This document shows, in pieces, positions 20,301 to 27,573 of a stretch of DNA of 64,000 bases (the first letter of the stretch is position 1; each line of letters opens with the position of its first letter). The DNA lies in NCBI GenBank assembly GCA_031398325.1, contig JANNNB010000323.1:1-64000 (forward strand). Reading direction: 5' to 3'. This DNA is from Sva-07 sp031398325 (lineage in GTDB: Bacteria; Actinomycetota; Acidimicrobiia; Acidimicrobiales; Ilumatobacteraceae). Below the pieces are notes generated by a model. The model was not told the DNA's origin, searched no databases, and saw only the letters and a list, made by a program, of their open reading frames with translations. Both the position numbers and the translations under genes were made by a program.

Positions 20301-20756
20301 CAAGTCGGCAACACGTTCACGTTCAACGTCACCCCCGGTGTGAACTACAGGCTCCGGGCGACCGCCCCGGGCTTCGCGCCATGGCTCGACCCGAGCTCCG
20401 GGTACACCCTCGCCGGCATCGGCGCCGTGTACCAGCGGTCGACCACGCTCGTGCCGCGGACGATCAACGTCACCGTGACCGGCAACGGCGGTGGCGCGGC
20501 CCCGGCCGGCGCGTTCGCCATCGCACGGTTCGGTGCACTCGAGTTCACGGACACCACGGCACCGTTCTCGTTCTCGTCGGTGACGCTGCCGACGTTGCCG
20601 CTCGGCGTGACCGGAAAGCTCGTCGTCGACGCGCCGGGCCATCGCGCCATCGAGAAAGACATCACTGCGGCAGCGACGCAGACCATCACGGCCGACATCC
20701 TCCCCCTCACGACCGTCAACGGGACATCACCGCACCATCGGGCACGAACCTCGTGA
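14304..20756 (+). CDS. CIS-linked giant membrane stalk protein 3 (frame interrupted near its 3' end)
   Basis: The largest paralogue: 2150 aa as it stands. It has an N-terminal beta-sandwich pair (VEAAPGDIVNLPVRLTNTSD), RHWSGEPTQHNLVI, basic FARRVR, and one membrane helix at about 232-254. Next come two calcium-loop-like motifs (DTDGDGVID at 272, DTDGDGEPD at about 294), a Gly/Ser/Asp linker at about 312-346, and then roughly 1800 residues of regulatory-like/CnaB-type and related Ig-like beta repeats. ATG overlaps the upstream stop (ATGA). The frame ends early: the natural continuation lies in another frame from 20723, so the intact protein would be about 2410 aa. A long extracellular fibre is the likely form; the role is inferred. 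Confidence 0.7.
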   Translation: MTVQVVVTSPRVEAAPGDIVNLPVRLTNTSDSPASCQVVVVGLAERAGGDVRSPDSAPVPAFTPAGFEVAVPAGETIDVLSPVAVPWVLGIGEHTAAVEVTSDRPGDRPVLASFVISIGSVARVELIPLPSTMRGRRTAKFKLDVVNNEPVPVELALSADAPEVGVRFDQPAIRLQPGERALTTAKVRGPRHWSGEPTQHNLVITARGRASSTSTTAAYIQRPLFARRVRSLVAALAVVALWLGAIGGVALWWSGRADDDVATESFEVIGVDTDGDGVIDQFTLADGTVVTGIDTDGDGEPDAFFDATGNPVADPRTEGGADSDGGSGGEGGESADGADGSGDGSGDGSSTQTAALLRGTVTAGGDSTDIKITLTPIALGATPEPAAIQGFVGAPPPEAAKIWSARMVPPGSATLNPIRQTEPIAPRETSPESDGVWQIPDVELRRSYEIVFAKPGYNTQSFVVTPPADGSPLDLDVELEPATGAISGTVRGPGGALGGAEIVVTDGVLTFTTTSATVGDVGTWSVDQVSTPGVYTVSATLRGYGTEVRQVTLTAGQTFDAADLTMARGVGSISGRIIGPDGQPLGGVSITATNGDESRTTSSLTEGDIGSYNIPQLSIGATFTLAVSAPGYLSESRRTPVNGAESGINFGMTKTTLTLTGTVTSGTTGVGVANAGLTLTTGDLTFRAATVGGADRGRFAIADLPPGDYTVTVDHYQHVSATQLVTLTAGVTPPPLDVALERGSGLPALGTGSLVVEVVDPSAKTAEARQIKNATVRLIRTQTGEELPPVTQEAFNFRITDIPIGTYTLLVTAPRYNPAAPRQVSLGLSEERVEVQMLRLGQASGFVVDSLTTAKLTNYFVNIYRQPESPGDAPVFVLQGDSSTGLWQTPADSLAPGTYRVDIPDSSSPPGYLVRNDQVLDPAVVGLGAERNMKFVVPEGAVDPITVASIEADPYPTITGRVYRPAMPPDSVDIVPIDSTDLGVTMTCPAGTPVAAAVLDDAGVQGATPPLNDSWVITKQQIDAANLSGNCTLDVVGGTGFESNTVPLNGVDASDGVTSSDRRVHSALGPDAPSIGGTVFWLNGSIRVPIDNATITSTRATSYSVVENPGPNSPPAPIPTPASTTSNEPGQGSGNWRLDGQIIGVAPYLFNAPNFGEGRIDVRVDPAGTATATAGAGAAIAATPADGRFHVQMSAPTPLTLRGVITIETSGTANFGLATACGGPAPSSGICIIATSPTGTVINETTVGSTTIVRGTQVGNTLPFEIRGAAPGTWNVTITEPTNHDEFNNTIPVDRTILPTSAPVSGFDMSLVENGTLRLTLADGNGVPITSAPTIRLNGTTFPTTFVPASAGPPAVPAHFLVSDIPVDPVSPLASPGRVYNMSVTLTGYDTSLTQAVPVNVRAGATTPISLTLPKFGTLTGVIDGDDGFSLPAELNIQGDGTFNVQRVDIDGVAIDPSTPGYLAPTFSITNGTYAVSGPPGYYRLTINHPQFNPDATPPTDNFVPPLGAPAPSAVGDVFQIVNDVPNTPLPYVLPIIPGRLDISVVPSLAVTTPVIGASYQLFFGATSTVARSGLINSGTGGSISVPGILPGPYRLELRQYATPGDSATAEIAFPVITNITIDRAVANVGSIRTVQAPLPPLQPTVAGTILGQNKRGGPVPLPTAGVTYEVTSTYDEPAIIVSGTSVVPNPNQGNKTALIDTAAASTGTVSYAFSNVPVGDHQVTLASSTTSAMTGYTLVGGNPKPMPVAASGVVAGPSFVSEVENVTLRIPVSPGAYPNISTITLRSPIPAAAWGTVYTGTLDDDTDVITFVGVAPEIGNFLLSFTDDLHAPVVDRPVVVPPDLVAPFVVTTPLVTTTGTTARITGTATQRETDLITSDLSSTASAVATITLRRTSGSGQCSNVAPDSPCVITVAAGSSLPNYTFDVPAGPYELTTQRPGYTTQSLSFSVVAGAIRPQAVQISKLATFEATILNTTLPTSIEVVLLDDASPATVYTGTQVGNTFTFNVTPGVNYRLRATAPGFAPWLDPSSGYTLAGIGAVYQRSTTLVPRTINVTVTGNGGGAAPAGAFAIARFGALEFTDTTAPFSFSSVTLPTLPLGVTGKLVVDAPGHRAIEKDITAAATQTITADILPLTTVNGTSPHHRARTS

Positions 20757-21535
20757 AGGCGACGTCAGGCGGCGACGAAATCTTGGGCAACCTCGTCGAG
20801 GCCGGTGCGCCGGGCCCGGCAGGGAACACCTACTCGATCGCCGGGCTGGAGGTCGGCCCCAATGGCGCCGATCGGGTGTGGAACCTCAGCTACGACGTGT
20901 TCACGGTCGGTGTCAGCGCTCCCGCATCGGTCACCGTGACGAGTGCCAGCCCGACGCCGGCGTCGGTGCCGCTGACCGTCAGTGCGCAGACGATCAACGT
21001 GACGTTCAACGTCCAGTCCGCAGTCCCGAGCGGTCCCGTCACGATCAGCTTCAACGGAGATTCGGACACGGTCACACCGGTCACGGCGAACGTCGCCGTG
21101 CCGACCAAGACGTTCACGATGCTCGAAACCCAGACCGCGCTCCCGTACACCGTCAGCGGAAACGGCTATCTGCTTCCTCCTGCCGGCAGCATCTCGCCGG
21201 CCAGCCGCTCCGCGATCGTCCAGCCCGTCACCGTCGTCACCCGTCCTTCGATCACCGGCACGGTGGCGACCGCCGGCAACCCGACGGTCAACAACGCGAC
21301 GGTGCGCGTCTGTCCGGCGAGTGCGACTGCGATCTGTGCCTCTGGGCCGAGCGCCAACACGGGCGGGGGGAACACCGGCGTGTTCACCATCCCCGACCTG
21401 ATCACACCGGCAACGACCTACCGCCTCTGGGCCGTCGGTCCCGGCGGGGGCACACCGCCCACCGGCTTCGTCACCTTGACCGTGGCCGCAGACCGCAGCT
21501 ACACCCTGTCGAACTCGACCATCACCATCAGTTAG
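20723..21535 (+). pseudogene. Frameshifted 3' segment of the giant stalk protein
   Basis: The frame beginning DITAPSGTNLVKATSGG continues the repeat architecture (VTVTSASPTPASVPLTV..., RPSITGTVATAGNPTVNNATVRV..., GVFTIPDLITPATTYRLWAVG) for about 270 residues to a TAG at 21535. It has no start signal of its own and joins the preceding frame at GTC AAC GGG / GAC ATC ACC. Restoring one G to the GGG at 20721-20723 would fuse them. A sequencing error, a recent mutation or a slippage site are all possible. Confidence 0.75.
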
Positions 21536-21581
21536 CCGTCACTGCTCGATTCGGGCCGGGAGACCCCACCATGTCGACCGG

Positions 21582-22025
21582 TCACATGGCGATCAGGATG
21601 ATCGTGGCGACGATCACGGCGATCGCGGCGCCGGCGGCGTAGCGCCACCAGGGCAGCGGGATCTCCGGCGGGGGTGGTGGTGGCGGGGGAGGTTTGCGGA
21701 CCACCGGCTTGGGTTGTTCGACGACGACGACCGGCTCGGGGGGCTTGGGGTCGAGGTCGGCGCGGCAGCGAAGGCAGTTCTTCTCCGTGATCGGGTTCAG
21801 TTCCCCACAGTCCGGGCAGACCTTGCTGCCGACGCGCTGGCGTCCGCCCGCACCGGGTAGACGACGCAAGGTGGCGTCGCTGTTGGCACCAGGTTTGGTG
21901 ACGGCGAGCGCGGATGACACCCAGAACAACGGGTAGTCACAGTGCTGGCAGAACTCGTCCGACGATCGTCGGATCGCCGGAAGTTCGGCGCGCGTCCCGC
22001 ATTCGGGGCAGACGATCTCAGGCAC
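21582..22025 (-). CDS. Tail-anchored double zinc-ribbon protein at the end of the CIS operon
   Basis: A 147-aa protein starting at the GTG at 22025, which overlaps the end of the tail protein I-like gene by 8 nt. Two zinc ribbons are visible, CPECG...CQHC near the N-terminus and CPDCGELNPITEKNCLRC in the middle. They are followed by a Pro-rich linker with a run of nine prolines and a C-terminal membrane helix (WWRYAAGAAIAVIVATIILIAM) that reaches the last residue. This is a tail-anchor layout with the ribbons in the cytosol. No enzymatic residues are seen. Its place in the operon suggests a docking or assembly factor at the membrane, which is inference. Confidence 0.7.
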   Translation of the reverse strand: MPEIVCPECGTRAELPAIRRSSDEFCQHCDYPLFWVSSALAVTKPGANSDATLRRLPGAGGRQRVGSKVCPDCGELNPITEKNCLRCRADLDPKPPEPVVVVEQPKPVVRKPPPPPPPPPEIPLPWWRYAAGAAIAVIVATIILIAM

Positions 22026-22728
22026 CGTTCTCCTCAGTGGATGTCTCGGTCGATTCTGGCCGTGTCGCAGGCGGCGTGATCCGACCATCCGGATCGGCCG
22101 GCCGCGGCTGATGGTCTGGCGCTGTCGGCCCTTTCGACGCGGCGGTGGCAGAGGCGATGCGCGCCCCGGCGGCGACCGGGCGTTGACCGGTGCGTGCGGC
22201 TCGGGCCTCGGGTGTCGGCCAGATGTGCTCGCCCCCGACCCACAGGTCGAACGTCGCGTTGGCCGGGATCTCCTGGCGGATGATCCGGATCAGGTCGTCG
22301 ATGCTGCCCCAGCCCGCCGACTCCATGTCGAGACGGATGTGCGGCGGAGCATGCGGTGCCTCTCCCTCGGGGAAGATGCCGCCCGAGTCACGTACCTCGA
22401 CGGCGCCGCCGTTGCTCAACAGCCGCAGCAGCCGGCGCAGACCGCGCTTGGTGCCGCGCCACTGGATGATCTGCGCGTACTCGAGCACGATCGCTCGTTG
22501 GACACGATCGTCCATCGAGGAATCGACCCAGTTCACGCCGATCCACTCGGCCATTTCGCGAACCATCGGCGTCGGCGCGACGTTCGCGTCGACCATGTAC
22601 GGCAGCGTGTCGATCTGGTGGACCACGGTGTCGGCGAGGTTCTGGAAGATCGACACGAACCGGAACAGGAAGTCGTCTTCGGCCATTCCCACCGGGAGCT
22701 GGTGGGTCAGCCAGTCGTCGCGCCTCAT
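22018..22728 (-). CDS. Phage tail protein I-like baseplate protein (Pvc12-like)
   Basis: A 236-aa protein of the tail-protein family found in phage-tail-like systems (TIGR02242 pattern): DDFLFRFVSIFQNLADTVVHQIDTLPYMVDANVAPTPMVREMAEWIGV, then QWRGTKRGLRRLLRLLS. The C-terminal 60 residues are Pro/Ala/Thr-rich and probably disordered. It probably forms the outer baseplate wedge together with the J-like protein, whose stop its start overlaps (ATGA, 22725-22728). Position and order match Pvc11-Pvc12. Confidence 0.82.
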   Translation of the reverse strand: MRRDDWLTHQLPVGMAEDDFLFRFVSIFQNLADTVVHQIDTLPYMVDANVAPTPMVREMAEWIGVNWVDSSMDDRVQRAIVLEYAQIIQWRGTKRGLRRLLRLLSNGGAVEVRDSGGIFPEGEAPHAPPHIRLDMESAGWGSIDDLIRIIRQEIPANATFDLWVGGEHIWPTPEARAARTGQRPVAAGARIASATAASKGPTAPDHQPRPADPDGRITPPATRPESTETSTEENGA

Positions 22729-24689
22729 CGCACGATCACCTGGTGGTTGGACGACAGGAAAAGCGAGTCGTCGCCGAGCTTCACGAGTTCCTTGCCGAAG
22801 CCCATCCGTTTGTGGTTCCGCAGGTCGTACTCGAAGAACAGCACTTCGTCGACCCGCTCGACGCCCTCCACGGCTTCGAGCAACTGGAAGACGAGCGCCG
22901 AGTTGAGGTCGGCGTCGAACGCCCAGCCGGACCCTTCCGGACCACCGATCAACGGGTTGATGTAGTCGTAGAGGGCGCGGCGGGCACGATCCTGGACCAG
23001 CGATGGGGGCCGGCCCGGACGTGGGTGGATGAGGGCGGCGACGGTGACACCCTGGTAGAACGGCGTCCCGATCTCGATGCGGCTCCCCAGGATCCGACGA
23101 TCGTCGAGGTGTTCACCGATCTTGGCGATCATGTCGTCGGGCAGGGCGAAGTGGTCGAGTTGGAGCGTCTCGGCGGGCTCCTGGATCGCCGGCACGACGA
23201 GCAGTCGCACGGGGCCGCCGGCCTCGCGAGGGGGCAGGCAACGAACACGACCGACCCGGCTGTCGGCTTCGGTCGTCAGCCGCTCGAAGTCCGACACGGT
23301 CACGGCGCGCCCACCGGCGCGAAGCGTCAGCGGGCCGCGCCGCTTCGCGTTCTCGACGGTCTCCGCATCGACGCCGCCGCTCGCAGCCCGCAGGTTGCGG
23401 ACCCCTGAGACGTACGAGATCGAAGAACGCAGCCCGAGGATCGTCCCCGGTCCGACGTTGCCGACCGAGCCGCCGCCGGTTCGATACCGGGTCAGGCGCA
23501 ACTGGGCGCCCTCCTTGGGGATCGCGCCGTGCTGGTGCATCGAGCCGTCGGGGTAGCGGATGAGCGGCCCGAACCGGATCTCACCGGTGGACGAACTCCA
23601 CACGAAGTGCTTGTCGTTCCGATCCGAATCGATGAACGTCGGGACCTCCGTCCAGTCCTCGACCTCGTCGCCCGACACCAGCTGGAGCGTTTCGCCGTCG
23701 TCTCGTGGCAGCACCGGCGACCGGGCGGTCTGGAACACTTGGTCGGGCTTGCCGGTGCTGCGGCCGAGGATCTCGGTGTCGATCAACTCGCTGTGTTCGG
23801 CGATCACCGTGCCCCCGAGTGTGGTCACCCGCACGCCACTGAGGCGCGGGCTGGTCCGGTAGGCGGGCCGATCGGGTCCGGCGGGCAGCAGGCGGGCACG
23901 GACCCAGAACGCTCGTACCGCACCGAGCGTGAGGGGCTCGTGCGCATCCGGGATCACGAGCACGATCTGGCCGTCGCGGTTGAGGCCACCGGTCGTGTCG
24001 GCGATCTCCCCGTTCCCGTCGAGATCGGGGATCTCGGCCGCGGCCCATCCCTCGCCCTGCCACACCTCCCAGACGAGCGGCGGGCGGTGGGGGACGACCC
24101 CGATGCCCTCGACCGACGCCCGCACGTTCAGCTGGATGACGCTGCCCGCCAGGGTCTCGTCGAAGCCGAGGTAGAACGCGTCGTCGGGCCGCATCTGCTC
24201 GCGGGGGAAGATGGCGACGGGTGCGATGCCGAGCGAGAGGTCTTCCCAGACGTCGTTGTACGTACCGAGGTTGTCGCCGGTGAGCGCAGCCGTGAGCTTG
24301 GGGGAGCGGATCGTCGTATCGGCGAGCGTCGTGAACACCCGCATGTCACCCACCGTTCCGACCGTCGAGACCTGCGTGCCCATCGGTACCGTGACGGCTC
24401 GGCCCTCGCCCGTCGCGCACCAGAAGGTGACCGCCGCACGAGCGGCCGACGCCGGGTACTGTTCGAAGCCGAGCAGGTTGAGCATCCGAGTGTAGAAGAC
24501 GTCAGGCACCTGGTTGAGCCGGAACAACATCGACTCCGTCATCCACGCGAAGAGCTCGATGAGTGCGACGCCGGGGTCGCTCAGGTTGTGGTTGGTCCAC
24601 TCGGGGCACAACTGCGGGATGAGTCGCTTGGCCTCGTCGACGATGTCCTGGAACCGTCGATCGTCCAGGTTGGTGACCGGCAGACTCAT
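22725..24689 (-). CDS. Baseplate J-like protein (Pvc11-like)
   Basis: A 654-aa putative baseplate assembly protein. The N-terminal signature CPEWTNHNLSDPGVALIELFAWMTESMLFRLNQVPDVFYTRMLNLLG is diagnostic of this family in contractile injection systems. The central part carries YRTGGGSVGNVGPGTI and the C-terminal part resembles baseplate J-like wedge proteins (PVRLLVVPAIQEP...FYQGVTVAALIHPRPG). It forms the hexameric wedge joining sheath and hub. Its start overlaps the stop of the gp25 gene. Confidence 0.88.
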   Translation of the reverse strand: MSLPVTNLDDRRFQDIVDEAKRLIPQLCPEWTNHNLSDPGVALIELFAWMTESMLFRLNQVPDVFYTRMLNLLGFEQYPASAARAAVTFWCATGEGRAVTVPMGTQVSTVGTVGDMRVFTTLADTTIRSPKLTAALTGDNLGTYNDVWEDLSLGIAPVAIFPREQMRPDDAFYLGFDETLAGSVIQLNVRASVEGIGVVPHRPPLVWEVWQGEGWAAAEIPDLDGNGEIADTTGGLNRDGQIVLVIPDAHEPLTLGAVRAFWVRARLLPAGPDRPAYRTSPRLSGVRVTTLGGTVIAEHSELIDTEILGRSTGKPDQVFQTARSPVLPRDDGETLQLVSGDEVEDWTEVPTFIDSDRNDKHFVWSSSTGEIRFGPLIRYPDGSMHQHGAIPKEGAQLRLTRYRTGGGSVGNVGPGTILGLRSSISYVSGVRNLRAASGGVDAETVENAKRRGPLTLRAGGRAVTVSDFERLTTEADSRVGRVRCLPPREAGGPVRLLVVPAIQEPAETLQLDHFALPDDMIAKIGEHLDDRRILGSRIEIGTPFYQGVTVAALIHPRPGRPPSLVQDRARRALYDYINPLIGGPEGSGWAFDADLNSALVFQLLEAVEGVERVDEVLFFEYDLRNHKRMGFGKELVKLGDDSLFLSSNHQVIVR

Positions 24690-25096
24690 GTCTCGTCCTC
24701 TCGGGGGATGACGTAGAAGGGATACACCAGGTTGCGACGGTCGTTGGTCGACCGCACCCGGTAGTCGAGCTGGATGAGCACCGCGCCGATGGATCCGGGG
24801 TCGGGCACGATGTTCAGCGTCTCGAGCGTGACCCGGGGCTCCCAGCGGGAGATCGCCTCGCGAACGGCCTCGCCCATGAGGCCGATCGTGTTGGCGTTGA
24901 TCGGCTCGAACAACAACTCCCAGATCCGGCAGCCGAAGAACGGTCGCATCACGCGTTCGCCCGGTGCGGTCGTCAGGATCATCCGAATCGACGAGTCGAT
25001 GTCGGACGCTCCCGAGGTCATGGCGATCGCGCCCGACTGGTCGACGCGCAACGGGAACGACACGCCCCGTCCGATGAACTCCGATGCGTCCGACAT
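24686..25096 (-). CDS. gp25/GPW-family baseplate wedge protein (Pvc9-like)
   Basis: A 136-aa lysozyme-related gp25 fold protein of the baseplate. GRGVSFPLRV, SIRMILTTAPGERVMRPFFGCRIWELLFEPIN and AVREAISRWEPRVTLETLNI are typical for the family. It nucleates sheath assembly at the inner baseplate. Its ATG overlaps the stop of the spike gene by 1 nt and its end overlaps the J-like gene by 4 nt, so these genes are translationally coupled. Confidence 0.9.
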   Translation of the reverse strand: MSDASEFIGRGVSFPLRVDQSGAIAMTSGASDIDSSIRMILTTAPGERVMRPFFGCRIWELLFEPINANTIGLMGEAVREAISRWEPRVTLETLNIVPDPGSIGAVLIQLDYRVRSTNDRRNLVYPFYVIPREDET

Positions 25097-26910
25097 CAGT
25101 TGATCATCACCATCGAGCCCTTGACGTTGGTCAGCGCGGGCGAACCGTCGACGTCGACGCCGCCGGTGCCCTTGATCGACACCTTGGCGTTCGCCTTGGC
25201 GTCGATGCCCGCTTTGGCATCGATCTTCACATCGGTGCCCTTGAGCGTCACCGCTTGCTGCGCTTCGAGGGTGATGTTCTTGCCCTTGATCGTGATGTCG
25301 CCGCCGGCGGCGATCTCGATCGATCCTGTCGACGTCTTCACCGTGAGCGGCTTGTCCTCCGTGGTGAGCAGGTCGATCTTCTCGCCGCTGATCACCAGCG
25401 TCGCTCGACTGTCGGCGAGCGCGAGCTCGATGGAGTCCTCGCCGTTGCCGCCGCCGTCGACGAAGGAGAGGAAGTGGCCCTTGCGGGTGGTGAACGAACG
25501 CGTCATCACCGACGACCCACTGAGCACGTTCGTCGGTGGTGTGGGCGGCGTGTCCCTGCCGTTCCAGAGACCACCGAGCACGTAGGGCCGGCGGATGTCG
25601 CCGTTCTCGAAGCCGACCAACACCTCGTCGTCGATCTCGGGCATGACGTGCAGCCCTCGCGCCAGGCCTGCTCCCGGTGCCACCACTCGGGCCCAGGCCG
25701 ATTCGTCCTGATCGCTCAGGTAGGGGAAGCGCACCTTGACGCGGCCGAAGGATCCGTCCTGTGCGTCCTTGTCGTCGTTGTTGGTGACGATGCCGACCGT
25801 CAGACCGTCAGCGAGCCGTGCGCCGTGGCCGGCACCCCCGCCACCGCCCAACAGCCCGGCGATCGACTCGTCGTCGGACCCGCCGGCGACGAAGCGGGTG
25901 ACGAACGGCTGGCCGTCGCCGAAGATGTGCTCCGACTCCGTGATGTAGTACTTGCCGTTCCACTTGGTGTTGACGTTCGTGACGTCGACGATGGCGCCAG
26001 GACGAACGGCGACGGCAAGGTCACACTCGCCGCGAGCGCTCACGAGGGTGGCGCCCATCCGGGCGGCGATGCCGGTCGCGGCAGCTGAGGCTGTATCGGC
26101 ATCGACGACGACGCGGCGCGGCCACGAGGTCGCCTCGCCCACCGGGGTGCCGCCGCTCGAGGTGATCGACGGGGTCGACGGCGCGCCGGCGTTGACCCCG
26201 TTGGCGGTCGCCAGGACCGCCTGCTTGGTCTTGGGGTCCCATCCCCGCACCTTCACGGTCTTGGTCCGATCCATGGCGCTGAAGCGGGCCTGGAAGCGTC
26301 GCAGCACGTAGCCGTTGCCGCCCAACGTGGCCGTGGCCGCTCCGGAGTCGGCACGGCGCTTGACGATGAGCTTGGTGCCGCTCATCCACCACTCGAAACC
26401 CTCGTTGTGGACGAGTTCGCTGATGAAGCGGTGTGCCGTTCCGTGCTGCTGGACGAAGGGCATCCTGGTCTGCCCGAATCCGGAACCGATCTCGACCGTC
26501 AGCCCGGCGGCTCCTGCTATCTGGCGCACGATGTCGGCGGAGCTCATGTCGAGGTACGACTTGACGACCGTGGCCTGTGCGAGCTTGTGCGACTTGTCGT
26601 ACGCGTCGACGACGAGCTCGGCGCGGTTGGCTCGCCAGTCGAGCCCGACACTGACGATGACCCCCGAGAACACCTCGACCTTGTCGGTGCCGCGCCCGGC
26701 GGCGCTCGGCCCCCAGTCGGGGGCCTTGACCGTCAGGTCGGCACCGACCGTGAACTTCGTGACCGCGTCCTCGGCCTTGTCGAGACGGAGGCTGGCATGC
26801 GCAGCCGCTCCGATGGTCTGGCTGATCGCAAGGTGCGTCAGGTAGGTGGTGTCCGCCTCGGCGCCGTTCAGCAGTACCGACGGCGTGTCGACGGTGGTGC
26901 GCGTCGGCAT
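25096..26910 (-). CDS. VgrG/Gp5-like spike protein (Pvc8-like)
   Basis: A 604-aa central spike. The N-terminal hub domain (about residues 1-330) resembles Gp27/VgrG. It is followed by a Gp5-type OB fold (VGIVTNNDDKDAQDGSFGRVKVRFPYLSDQDESAWARVV...HVMPEIDDEVLVGFENGDIRRPYVLGGLWNG) and a C-terminal beta-helix shown by repeated short strands (SIEIAAGGDITIKGKNITLEA). The ATG at 26910 overlaps the stop of the LysM gene; an upstream in-frame start at 27000 would overlap it more and adds an arginine-rich tail without similarity. It should carry the PAAR tip. Confidence 0.9.
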   Translation of the reverse strand: MPTRTTVDTPSVLLNGAEADTTYLTHLAISQTIGAAAHASLRLDKAEDAVTKFTVGADLTVKAPDWGPSAAGRGTDKVEVFSGVIVSVGLDWRANRAELVVDAYDKSHKLAQATVVKSYLDMSSADIVRQIAGAAGLTVEIGSGFGQTRMPFVQQHGTAHRFISELVHNEGFEWWMSGTKLIVKRRADSGAATATLGGNGYVLRRFQARFSAMDRTKTVKVRGWDPKTKQAVLATANGVNAGAPSTPSITSSGGTPVGEATSWPRRVVVDADTASAAATGIAARMGATLVSARGECDLAVAVRPGAIVDVTNVNTKWNGKYYITESEHIFGDGQPFVTRFVAGGSDDESIAGLLGGGGGAGHGARLADGLTVGIVTNNDDKDAQDGSFGRVKVRFPYLSDQDESAWARVVAPGAGLARGLHVMPEIDDEVLVGFENGDIRRPYVLGGLWNGRDTPPTPPTNVLSGSSVMTRSFTTRKGHFLSFVDGGGNGEDSIELALADSRATLVISGEKIDLLTTEDKPLTVKTSTGSIEIAAGGDITIKGKNITLEAQQAVTLKGTDVKIDAKAGIDAKANAKVSIKGTGGVDVDGSPALTNVKGSMVMIN

Positions 26911-27572
26911 CAGGCGCTTCGCTCGGGGATCGAGAGCAGTCGGCCGGGTGAGAGGTCGAGCGGGTCGGCGATGCCGTTGATGCTCGCGATGTCGCGCCAC
27001 TTGGTCGAGTCGCCGTAGTAGCGGGCGGCGATGCGATCGAGCGTGTCGCCGACCTGGACCTGATGGGTACGGCGCGGCTTCGGGGTCCCCGACGTGGGGT
27101 TCTGAGCTCCCCAGTTGTCATCGGGCTCGAACTGGGTGAGCGACAGTTCGACGTTCGCCCGCAGTGGGGTCCCCTCAGCCGAGAAATAGGTGAAGGTGAC
27201 GTTCGTACTGTTGATGACCGCCCGGAACGAGTGCACATGGGTGCCCCAGTGGAACTTCACCCACGGAGGACGTCCGTTGCTCTCGGCCTCGTCATAGCCG
27301 GGGAGCTCGGGATCGACCTTCATGAGGCCGAGCAACTTGTTCGTGTACTCGGTCACGGTCGTCCCCGTCGACGTGGTGTCGAAGACGAGACTCAGGTTGA
27401 ACGTGCCGCCTCCTCCTCCGGCGAACCGGAGGCTCGGAGTGTCCTTACCGGGCTCGGAGGAGCCGTTCCAGCTGTTCTGCGTGGAGAAAGCGAACGTCGT
27501 GGGGTTGAACATGCAGTCGATGCGGGCACCGGTCTCGACCTCGAGATATGCGTGTTGCAGCTGATTCGACAC
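26910..27572 (-). CDS. CIS tube-associated LysM protein (Pvc7-like)
   Basis: A 220-aa protein with an N-terminal CIS-tube domain (ARIDCMFNPTTFAFSTQNSWNGS...FRAVINSTNVTFTYFSAEGTPLRANVELSLTQFE) and a C-terminal LysM module (HQVQVGDTLDRIAARYYGDSTKWRDIASINGIADPLDLSPGRLLSIPE). In related particles it joins the inner tube to the spike. The GTG start lies 1 nt after the stop of the eCIS-core gene, with GGAGG about 9 nt upstream. In this family the LysM is a structural part of the baseplate and need not bind peptidoglycan. Confidence 0.9.
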   Translation of the reverse strand: MSNQLQHAYLEVETGARIDCMFNPTTFAFSTQNSWNGSSEPGKDTPSLRFAGGGGGTFNLSLVFDTTSTGTTVTEYTNKLLGLMKVDPELPGYDEAESNGRPPWVKFHWGTHVHSFRAVINSTNVTFTYFSAEGTPLRANVELSLTQFEPDDNWGAQNPTSGTPKPRRTHQVQVGDTLDRIAARYYGDSTKWRDIASINGIADPLDLSPGRLLSIPERSA

Positions 27573-27573
27573 G

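Noticed and set aside
20715..20760. Programmed ribosomal frameshift
   Set aside because: The run is only three G with no slippery heptamer or clear downstream structure, so a one-base loss is the simpler reading.
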